Assembly (NCBI GenBank): GCA_029287815.1
Contig: JARFQK010000403.1
Location: forward strand, 1-12,056
Source: Gammaproteobacteria bacterium
Lineage (GTDB): Bacteria; Pseudomonadota; Gammaproteobacteria; SZUA-229
Reading direction: 5' to 3'
Length of the DNA stretch: 12,056 bases
This document shows positions 6,447 through 12,056 of this stretch, piece after piece. A program made the translations under genes and the position numbers. Each line of letters begins with the position of its first letter. Within the stretch, counting starts at the first letter, position 1. The notes below the pieces were generated by a model. It was not told where the DNA came from. It searched no databases and saw nothing but the letters and a program-made list of their open reading frames with translations.

Positions 6447-7349
6447 ATGCAACGTATCCGCCCATCAAAATTCCTTTATCTCTGTCTCACACTCACAGCC
6501 TCGCCCATAGGCACCATTGATGCTGCCGATGTAATGGAAGATGACGGCCAAAGCGAATATCGCGAATCGGCGCAACCGGGCGACCCGCAACATGTGACTG
6601 GCAAAATTACAGAGATCGTCAATGCCGGCGGTATCACCTATGTCGAGGTCGACACTGGCAGGGAGAAAGTCTGGGCGGCAGGGCTGGTGGATGAGTCCCT
6701 CAGCGCAGGCGATACGATTTCGCTCTCTGTAGCCATGCCCATGCAGAACTTTCACAGCAAGTCGCTGAATCGCGACTTTGCGGTGATCTACTTCGCGACG
6801 GAATTCATGATGGGCAACCAGACCTCTAACACCGTCACTCCATCCGGACGAGCCAACAAGCCACAGACTATCCACCCGACCATCGCCCGCACTTTCAGAA
6901 CGCCAGAGGAAGTCGCAACCGGCAGTCTCCTTCCTGATACATCACTCGACGGACTGAACACAGAAAACAGATCACTCGCCGACTACAAAGGCATGCCCTT
7001 GATGATCAATGTTTGGGCCAGCTGGTGCGGCCCATGTCGTGCCGAAATGGGGTCACTCGAGCGGCTGGCACAACGCTACAACGGGAAAGAATTCCACATT
7101 ATCGGGATTTCGACCGATGACTACCGCGACAAGGCAGCAGCCTTCATCGATCAGACAGAGGTATCTTTCGAGAACTTCATCGACCATGAGCTGTTGATGG
7201 AAAACATGCTCGGCGCCAGCACCATTCCACTTACCGTTCTAATCGACGCTGATGGCCGTGTACTGCAGAAAGTCCGCGGATCACGCGAATGGGATAGCCC
7301 GGAAATCGTCAAAGCCATCGGAGATGTCTTTCGGATCGAATTGATGTAA
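6447..7349 (+). CDS. NrfJ-like domain fused to a TlpA/ResA-type thioredoxin
   Basis: This 300-residue exported protein probably acts in the periplasm as a thiol-disulfide oxidoreductase. Residues 1-27 form a Sec signal peptide (RIRPSK then a hydrophobic core ending near AADV). Residues 49-119 hold the motif series HVTGKITEI, GGITYVEVDTG, VWAAG and NFHSKSLNRDFAVIYF, which resembles the small OB-fold-type domain of NrfJ and related periplasmic proteins of the multihaem-cytochrome context. After a polar linker, residues from about 155 form a TlpA/ResA/AhpC-like thioredoxin fold: FINVWASWCGPC-type strand with catalytic Cys194 and Cys197 (here preceded by LMINVWASW), and the cis-Pro Pro261 in STIPL. 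The long open frame begins at 6294 inside the palindromic element. The ATG at 6447 is preferred because the signal peptide begins there; Shine-Dalgarno support is weak and a GTG at 6405 remains possible. Convergent with the adenosyltransferase gene. Confidence 0.85.
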   Translation: MQRIRPSKFLYLCLTLTASPIGTIDAADVMEDDGQSEYRESAQPGDPQHVTGKITEIVNAGGITYVEVDTGREKVWAAGLVDESLSAGDTISLSVAMPMQNFHSKSLNRDFAVIYFATEFMMGNQTSNTVTPSGRANKPQTIHPTIARTFRTPEEVATGSLLPDTSLDGLNTENRSLADYKGMPLMINVWASWCGPCRAEMGSLERLAQRYNGKEFHIIGISTDDYRDKAAAFIDQTEVSFENFIDHELLMENMLGASTIPLTVLIDADGRVLQKVRGSREWDSPEIVKAIGDVFRIELM

Positions 7350-7370
7350 CGGAGGGAATGCGTATGCCCG

Positions 7371-7922
7371 TCATTTGTCCCCGCCACCTTTACTCCAGTA
7401 CACTTCACTTTCACCGTCGAGCCGCGTAAGCACTCTCGCCAGCACAAAAAGCAGATCGGACAGTCTGTTGATATACGCCAGCAGCTCGGGACTCAGCGAT
7501 TTTTCTTGATGCAAATACACCAGGCTACGCTCGGCACGTCGGCAAACTGCGCGCGCAACGTGACACACAGCCGCAACCTCGCCGCCGCCCGGAAGAATGA
7601 ACTCCTGCAGCGGCGGCAGTTCTGCATTGTACGCATCGAGTTGTTGTTCGAGATATACGACATCCTCAGCAGTGATCAGCGGTTGTGACAGACTCAATTC
7701 ACCGCCGAGATTGAACAGGTCATGCTGGATTCTGCTGATCAGCTGCTTCAGCCCGGCATCATCAATTTTGCAGGCGAGCAATCCGATGAGGCTGTTGAGT
7801 TCATCGACATCGCCCTGTGCGTGCATCAGCCGGGCGGCTTTGCTCAGGCGTTTACCGTCAGCGGTTCCGGTCTCCCCGGCATCACCGGTTCGCGTATAGA
7901 TCTTTGTCAGTCGATTGCCCAT
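7371..7922 (-). CDS. pduO: PduO-type cob(I)alamin adenosyltransferase
   Basis: This 183-residue cytoplasmic enzyme transfers the 5'-deoxyadenosyl group of ATP to cob(I)alamin to make adenosylcobalamin. The family signatures are complete: the ATP-binding N-terminal TKIYTRTGDAGETGT (6-20), GDVDELNS (37-44), FILPGG (108-113), ARAVCRRAER (123-132) and NRLSDLLFVLAR (152-163). The length is typical of the PduO/MMAB class (about 180-190). Only 3 nt separate its ATG from the TonB stop codon, so translation is probably coupled, and the gene is the last of the B12 operon controlled by the riboswitch. Pdu context genes are absent, so the symbol denotes the enzyme class only. It is convergent with the thioredoxin-fusion gene, 21 bp apart, with no visible terminator between them. 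Confidence 0.95.
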   Translation of the reverse strand: MGNRLTKIYTRTGDAGETGTADGKRLSKAARLMHAQGDVDELNSLIGLLACKIDDAGLKQLISRIQHDLFNLGGELSLSQPLITAEDVVYLEQQLDAYNAELPPLQEFILPGGGEVAAVCHVARAVCRRAERSLVYLHQEKSLSPELLAYINRLSDLLFVLARVLTRLDGESEVYWSKGGGDK

Positions 7923-7925
7923 CGC

Positions 7926-8603
7926 TCAGATCATGTTGAAAATGACATCGACCTGGAACGCTTCGGGTCGGTCCAGGTAGGCTCTCGCCGGTTCGAAGGG
8001 TACGATGCCCTTGACTGCCTCCAGTGCGGCCTTGTCCAGAATGCGGGTCTTGCTCGAATGAATCAGGCGGGCGTCGTCAATGCTGCCGTCGGGATGAAGC
8101 ACAAACTCGATCCTGGCAACGCCTTCGCGACGCTGTCGTCTTGCAAGATAGGGATACTGCTTGCGCTCGCTGATGGTGCTGTGCAATAACTCAATGATGG
8201 AACGCGTGTGTGTTGTCGCTTTGCTTGAACGGCTACGCGTTTGCATATCCGCGCCGGAATCGCTCTTCTTTTCAGATATCAACTGAACCGGCTCCGGTTC
8301 GGACTTGGTAACCGCTGCTGAAACCGCGCGCTCTGGTCTTTGTGTTTGCGCAACAATTGCTTTGGCTGGTTCACGTCGCTGGCCTGTTTGCGCCTGTTGT
8401 TGCGCGTTCACTGCTTCTATGTCGGCAGCCCGCGTGGTGTCTGGCTGTTTCGAGACATCGCTCGAGCTCACCAGTTCGATATGGATGCCTTTGCCGGTAG
8501 ACTGAATGGCTTGCCTGGTCTGCACAAAGCCGAACAGTATCGTCGCATGCAGCGCGAGCGACAACATCGTGGTGACAGCGATTGGGTTCAGAGCGGGCTT
8601 CAT
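7926..8603 (-). CDS. tonB: Energy transducer TonB (B12-operon copy)
   Basis: This 225-residue inner-membrane-anchored protein passes proton-motive force from ExbBD to outer-membrane receptors. Residues 8-27 are the single membrane helix, with Ser15 and His19 in the S-x3-H spacing that is functionally important in TonB. Residues 31-145 are a Gln/Ser/Arg-rich periplasmic linker without the usual Pro-rich EP/KP repeats. The C-terminal domain (about 149-225) contains QYPYLARRQRREGVARIEF, HPDGSIDDARLIHSS and the FEPA-type ending typical of TonB_C. It starts 10 nt after the receptor stop codon and is followed 3 nt later by the adenosyltransferase, so it is probably dedicated to that receptor. No strong Shine-Dalgarno is visible and no exbB/exbD genes are in the window, so it must share ExbBD from elsewhere. 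Confidence 0.93.
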   Translation of the reverse strand: MKPALNPIAVTTMLSLALHATILFGFVQTRQAIQSTGKGIHIELVSSSDVSKQPDTTRAADIEAVNAQQQAQTGQRREPAKAIVAQTQRPERAVSAAVTKSEPEPVQLISEKKSDSGADMQTRSRSSKATTHTRSIIELLHSTISERKQYPYLARRQRREGVARIEFVLHPDGSIDDARLIHSSKTRILDKAALEAVKGIVPFEPARAYLDRPEAFQVDVIFNMI

Positions 8604-8613
8604 ACTTGTAAGA

Positions 8614-10593
8614 TTATCTGAACTGCCAGGCTGCTGTCAGCATGAAATTGATCTCTGGCGACGGAAAGAACGCTTCGGTCGCGACAAAGCTGTTTGGGTC
8701 ATAACTCAACTGCCCGACCTCCGAGTACTTTTTGTTTAACAGATTGTTGATCCTGCCAGAGAAGACAAAGTCGTTCACTTCGTATTCCGCTTTTGCGTTA
8801 ATCAAGCCATAACCGGGCAAGCGCGAAAGCTCGTTGTTGAAATCGCCGGAAAATACCCGATCACTGATCGCGAACCACTCGGCATAGAGCTGCCAGCGCT
8901 CGGTCAACTGGTAGTCCGCGCCCACCCGTGCCGAGTGTTGCGCAACCAGCGGAATCTCCTTGCCGGCGTATGGACCACTCAATACCTCAGCGTCGGTGAA
9001 GGTATAGCTGGCCGACAGACCAAGCCGGTCCGATTGCTGCCAGCGCGCATTGCTGATCACACCCTGCCGGCGGGTTTGATCCAGATTGATATTGGCGAAG
9101 TTGACCGGGTCATAAGCGATCTCGTTGTCGAGATCCAGCTGGTAGAGCAACAGCTTTGCGTTGTTCAGACCCGCAGTCCATTCCACACCGGCCTCTAACG
9201 ACAGCCCTTCCTGCGTTTTCAGAATTATCGGGGTAAATGTCGGCGTGAAAACCGGCTGCAGGTATTCGTCCACTTTCGCGAAGCGGTAGTTCTGATCGGC
9301 CCGGAACAGTACCCGCCAGTTCTGATCGGCACTGATCGTCAGACCGAAAGTCGCCACGGTCACGTCATCTTCGATGCGAACGCCATCCGGGAAAATTGCG
9401 AATGAGCCGCTGTCCTGGAGTTCGTTATCGACCTCGGCGTAACGCACACCCAAGGTAAGGTCCAACACCTCGGTTGCCGGCACCGCGGCCTGAACGTAGA
9501 GTGCGTCCTGGGTTTGGTCATTGACCTGATCGCCGAAACGCGTACTCAACTGGTAGTCGCTGGCTACCAGATCCGCGCCAAGTGTCAGCAACGTGTCGTT
9601 CATCGTTGGTAGCAAGCCTATCAACCGCGGCGTCAACTCGAGGACCTGCCTATCCTGTGTACTGATCTCGGTTTCTGCAGCAAACACCGAGCTCAGGCGG
9701 AACTCGCCATTGGTATCCCTGCCGCTGAGCTCGCCCTCGACTGACCAGTTGTCACTGATTTGCTGTACCAAACCAGTTCGAACCACAGTAGTTTTCGCAT
9801 CAGAGAAATCGTTGGCGAAATTCGGGTCGACCTGCCTGCGATCTTCGAGCACTTGATCGGCGAACAGCGTACCTGGTGTATTGAGCTGATCGTCGATGTA
9901 CTGCAGCTCGCCAAACACGGAACCCGACGCATGTTCATAACCGAGCTTGCCGAAACCATTCAAGTAAGACGCTTCGTTGTGATCTCGATAGTTGTCGCTC
10001 TCGCGCGCGTCGAGTGACAGACGGTAGTTCATGCCGTTGACCAACGCCTGCGAAGTCGCCGCGTGCAGCATCAGCGTGTTGTAGCTGCCCGCCGACAGCT
10101 TCAATGAATGCCGGGACGCGTCCGGCTTGCGGGTTATCACATTGATAATGCCACCGACGGCCTGATCACCGAACAACACACCCGCGCTGCCCTGCACGAT
10201 TTCGATACGCTCGACATCCTCCAGCGCGATACTGTTCAGATCCGGAGCGGCGATATCGGGATTGTTCAGGCGGCGGCCATCGACCAGCACCAGGGTATTC
10301 GAGCCGGCGGTCTCGCCGAACCCACGCATGCCGACAGAAGAGCGGCTGCCATCACCGAACAGGTCATTGATCTGAACACCGCCCTGCCCGCGCAGCACCT
10401 CGTCGATATGCCGTGCACCCGTGGCATCGATTTGCTCACGCGTGATCACCGTGATGCTGGCTGGTGTAGTCAACAGACTCTGTTCGGTGCGCGCAGCGCT
10501 GACGACTACAGCGGGTATTTCGGTCACTGCAATGGCAGCTTCAGGCCGAATCACGGCCAGCACCAGCACACCGGTAAAAACACGTCTGTTCAA
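8614..10593 (-). CDS. btuB: TonB-dependent outer-membrane receptor, BtuB-like (vitamin B12)
   Basis: This 659-residue receptor probably imports cobalamin across the outer membrane. Residues 1-22 (NRRVFTGVLVLAVIRPEAAI and following) form a signal peptide. A TonB-box-like VVVSAARTE (about 29-37) precedes the plug domain (about 40-155), with SITVITREQI, MRGFGE, LVLVDGRRLNN, IEIVQGSAGVLFGDQAVGG and INVITRKPD. A 22-strand type barrel follows and ends in ...FMLTAAWQFR, with the usual terminal Phe in the penultimate position. Translation starts most plausibly at a TTG (10593-10591), because a perfect GGAGGT lies 4-5 nt upstream; the frame extends 45 nt further to an ATG without such support. A cobalamin riboswitch in the leader and the tonB and adenosyltransferase genes downstream argue for B12 as substrate rather than a siderophore. 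This is strong inference, not proof. Confidence 0.9.
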   Translation of the reverse strand: MNRRVFTGVLVLAVIRPEAAIAVTEIPAVVVSAARTEQSLLTTPASITVITREQIDATGARHIDEVLRGQGGVQINDLFGDGSRSSVGMRGFGETAGSNTLVLVDGRRLNNPDIAAPDLNSIALEDVERIEIVQGSAGVLFGDQAVGGIINVITRKPDASRHSLKLSAGSYNTLMLHAATSQALVNGMNYRLSLDARESDNYRDHNEASYLNGFGKLGYEHASGSVFGELQYIDDQLNTPGTLFADQVLEDRRQVDPNFANDFSDAKTTVVRTGLVQQISDNWSVEGELSGRDTNGEFRLSSVFAAETEISTQDRQVLELTPRLIGLLPTMNDTLLTLGADLVASDYQLSTRFGDQVNDQTQDALYVQAAVPATEVLDLTLGVRYAEVDNELQDSGSFAIFPDGVRIEDDVTVATFGLTISADQNWRVLFRADQNYRFAKVDEYLQPVFTPTFTPIILKTQEGLSLEAGVEWTAGLNNAKLLLYQLDLDNEIAYDPVNFANINLDQTRRQGVISNARWQQSDRLGLSASYTFTDAEVLSGPYAGKEIPLVAQHSARVGADYQLTERWQLYAEWFAISDRVFSGDFNNELSRLPGYGLINAKAEYEVNDFVFSGRINNLLNKKYSEVGQLSYDPNSFVATEAFFPSPEINFMLTAAWQFR

Positions 10594-10603
10594 GGACACC
10601 TCC
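10591..10603 (-). promoter_or_regulatory. GGAGGT Shine-Dalgarno that selects a TTG start for btuB
   Basis: The minus strand reads GGAGGTGTCCTTG, with GGAGGT at 10603-10598, then 4 nt, then TTG at 10593-10591. The next codons begin a clear signal peptide (NRRVFTGVLV). The alternative ATG at 10638 would place this ribosome site inside the coding sequence and would give a signal peptide with a poor N-terminal region. The site is likely the one the riboswitch controls. Confidence 0.75.
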
Positions 10604-10631
10604 GACTCAACGAAGGCGACGAGGAACGAAG

Positions 10632-10656
10632 GCGGCATCGAACGCTACAATGCCGC
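10632..10656 (-). promoter_or_regulatory. Hairpin in the leader between riboswitch and btuB start
   Basis: GCGGCAT (10632-10638) and ATGCCGC (10650-10656) form a perfect 7-bp stem with an 11-nt loop. It lies between the B12 box and the btuB ribosome binding site, where an expression platform is expected. No U-tract follows, so it does not look like a standard terminator; control of translation initiation or anti-pairing is more likely. Confidence 0.5.
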
Positions 10657-10693
10657 TCTGCACCCCAGCCGCCCGCCGCAACCTGGTTGATGA

Positions 10694-10876
10694 CTACGTC
10701 GGCCGGTCTCCGGACTGATGGACGATGCAACGTATCTGCAACCTTCCCCCGATCGTTCAGAGTGGTTTTGGCGCGATACTTTCCAATCACCGTTGCGGGG
10801 GCAGTTCTGGAATTGCGCAGACTAAGCGGCGCGCACCAGATTCCCGATTATCTCTCGCGTTGAGAGCACCGTGTAG
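10694..10876 (-). promoter_or_regulatory. Cobalamin riboswitch upstream of the btuB-tonB-pduO operon
   Basis: Read on the minus strand, the conserved elements of the adenosylcobalamin-type aptamer appear in order. P2 is CTCTC/GAGAG, followed by GGGAATCTGGTG, AATTCCAG, the CTGCCCCCGCAACGGT segment (10804-10789), CCACTCTGAACGATC, GGGGGAAGG, and the B12 box AGTCCGGAGACCGGCC (10716-10701). A short P1 can form from CTAC (10876-10873) and GTAG (10697-10694). The size of about 183 nt is typical. Binding of B12 should lower expression of the downstream transport genes. The divergent MoxR gene begins at 11019, so the remaining 142 bp (10877-11018) must hold both promoters; I could not place convincing -35/-10 boxes there. 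Confidence 0.93.
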
Positions 10877-11018
10877 CGCTGTTGCGCGAAGTTTAGCGAG
10901 AATACAGGTACAATACCATCGGCCCACCGGCTGCGCTGCCGCGTGGAACCATTCTCGGCAGCTAATGTCGAAAAGCTTTCGGAATCGGGCCTTGCAGAAT
11001 AATAAGTTAGCCACAAGC

Positions 11019-11999
11019 ATGTCGAATCAGGAAACGCTCCAGAGTTTAAAAAAACACGTCGAACAACACATCATCGGCCAGGAGAACCTGGTAGACCGGA
11101 TGCTGATTGCCCTGTTGGCTGATGGCCATCTACTGGTCGAAGGCGCTCCTGGCCTCGCCAAGACCAAAGCGATCAAGGTCTTGAGCGAAGGCATCGAAAG
11201 CAACTTCCACCGCATACAGTTCACGCCCGATCTGTTGCCGGCAGATCTGACCGGGACCGAAGTCTATCGCCCTCAGGATGGTAGCTTTGCCTTTCAGCAG
11301 GGGCCGCTGTTCCACAACCTGATCCTGGCCGATGAAATCAATCGGGCGCCGGCGAAGGTGCAGTCCGCGCTGCTCGAAGCGATGGCTGAAAGACAGATCA
11401 CGGTCGGTAAGGTCACTTACCAACTACCCCAGCTGTTCATGGTGATGGCCACACAGAATCCGATCGAGCAGGAGGGCACCTACCCGTTACCCGAAGCCCA
11501 GCTCGATCGCTTCCTGATGCACGTAACCATCGACTATCCGGAAGCCAGTTCGGAAAAAGCGATACTGGCACTCGCGCGCGATGAAGCACTCGATGAAACG
11601 CCGCTCGCGAGCACGACAAACAGCCAGGCGAGGCCGAGAATTACACAACAGGCTATTTTCGAGGCCAGACGGGAAGTACTGAATTTGTACATGGCTGAGA
11701 ATCTCGAAGAGTACCTGGTGCATATGGTGTTGGCAACGCGCAACCCCGGTGCGTACGGCGATGACCTGGCTCAATGGTCGCTGTACGGGGCCAGCCCGCG
11801 CGCGACGATCGCGATCGACCGGTGCGCGCGTGCGCACGCCTGGCTGGCCGGACGGGACTATGTCGACCCGGACGATATCCAATCGATAGCCTGCGATGTT
11901 CTGCGCCATCGCATTATCCTCAGCTACGAGGCCGAAGCTGAAGGCGTCACACCGGATACGTTCATCAAAGAATTGATCGCCAGAATTGCTGTGCCATAG
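11019..11999 (+). CDS. MoxR-family AAA+ ATPase
   Basis: This 326-residue cytoplasmic AAA+ protein is of the MoxR subgroup, whose members act as chaperones for neighbouring VWA, DUF58 or other target proteins. Motifs in order: IIGQENLVDRMLIALLADGH (18-37), Walker A GAPGLAKT (42-49), FTPDLLPADLTGTEVYRP (68-85), Walker B LILADEINRAP (101-111), sensor 1 Asn147 in MATQNPIEQEGTYPLPEAQL (143-162) followed by the arginine region DRF (163-165), and GASPRAT near the C-terminus as sensor 2. The open frame runs 98 codons further upstream, across the antisense side of the cobalamin riboswitch. The ATG at 11019 gives the usual MoxR N-terminus and length, though a clear Shine-Dalgarno is lacking; 10965 is an alternative. 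Divergent from the B12 operon. Confidence 0.93.
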   Translation: MSNQETLQSLKKHVEQHIIGQENLVDRMLIALLADGHLLVEGAPGLAKTKAIKVLSEGIESNFHRIQFTPDLLPADLTGTEVYRPQDGSFAFQQGPLFHNLILADEINRAPAKVQSALLEAMAERQITVGKVTYQLPQLFMVMATQNPIEQEGTYPLPEAQLDRFLMHVTIDYPEASSEKAILALARDEALDETPLASTTNSQARPRITQQAIFEARREVLNLYMAENLEEYLVHMVLATRNPGAYGDDLAQWSLYGASPRATIAIDRCARAHAWLAGRDYVDPDDIQSIACDVLRHRIILSYEAEAEGVTPDTFIKELIARIAVP

Positions 12000-12025
12000 C
12001 GTTGCTGGCATCGGGTGAGGCTGCT

Positions 12026-12056
12026 ATGAACAAAGATCCCAAAAGCGAAGGTATCA
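12026..12056 (+). CDS. Start of the next MoxR-operon gene (truncated by window edge)
   Basis: An ATG at 12026 is preceded by GTGAGG with 5 nt spacing and opens a frame that reads MNKDPKSEGI before the window ends. It begins 26 bp after the MoxR stop codon. In many bacteria the gene after moxR encodes a DUF58 protein; that identity is inference from context only, as ten residues cannot show it. Confidence 0.55.
   Translation, partial: MNKDPKSEGI

Noticed and set aside
10108..10863. 251-residue plus-strand open frame
   Set aside because: It is antisense to the btuB-like receptor plug region and to the riboswitch, has low-complexity His/Thr/Arg composition and matches no family.
10725..11018. 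98-codon N-terminal extension of the MoxR gene
   Set aside because: The extension crosses the cobalamin riboswitch on the opposite strand and is not needed, since the ATG at 11019 gives a normal MoxR N-terminus and length.
10877..11018. Promoter for moxR near TACAAT (plus strand)
   Set aside because: A TACAAT-like -10 exists, but no -35 lies at an acceptable spacing, so I do not report a promoter.

Overview
The window looks like a chromosomal segment of a Gram-negative proteobacterium, most likely a gammaproteobacterium. The reasons are several outer-membrane barrel proteins with aromatic residues at or near the C-terminus, two lipoproteins with lipobox-like signals, a TonB/TonB-dependent receptor pair, and GC-rich coding with REP-like intergenic palindromes. 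I see no rRNA, tRNA, CRISPR array, transposase or phage gene. The species cannot be named from the sequence alone.

Region 1 (1-2805) carries two divergent outer-membrane genes. A porin-like gene is on the minus strand and a barrel-only BamA/TamA (D15)-like gene is on the plus strand. They share a 161-bp intergenic region that contains a 15-bp direct repeat. The porin ends in a long REP-like palindrome that probably also serves as its terminator, with a second smaller hairpin beyond it.

Region 2 (2806-3285) is a 480-bp stretch without a credible gene. It holds two back-to-back fold-back elements of the same architecture: inverted arms, each arm built of short tandem units. The first uses about a 10-nt unit and the second an 8-nt unit. 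I see nothing specific in the pieces at 2806-2901, 3022-3080 and 3184-3248.

Region 3 (3286-6001, minus strand) is an envelope gene cluster. It runs from a strong sigma70-type promoter through an LPP20-family lipoprotein, a perfect 36-bp terminator palindrome, and a transglutaminase-like lipoprotein with a Cys/His/Asp triad, to a small STAS/SpoIIAA-like protein 19 nt downstream. Upstream of the promoter there are paired direct repeats and then a 180-bp palindromic MITE-like element.

Region 4 (6447-7349, plus strand) encodes an exported protein that fuses an NrfJ-like OB-fold-type domain to a TlpA/ResA thioredoxin domain with a CGPC active site.

Region 5 (7371-10876, minus strand) is a compact vitamin B12 operon: a cobalamin riboswitch, a BtuB-like TonB-dependent receptor starting at a TTG behind a perfect GGAGGT, its own TonB, and a PduO-type cobalamin adenosyltransferase. 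Together these would import B12 across the outer membrane and convert it to adenosylcobalamin under feedback control by B12. No ExbBD or BtuCDF genes are in view.

Region 6 (11019-12056, plus strand) starts a MoxR-type AAA+ ATPase locus. The first codons of the next gene are visible at the edge of the window.
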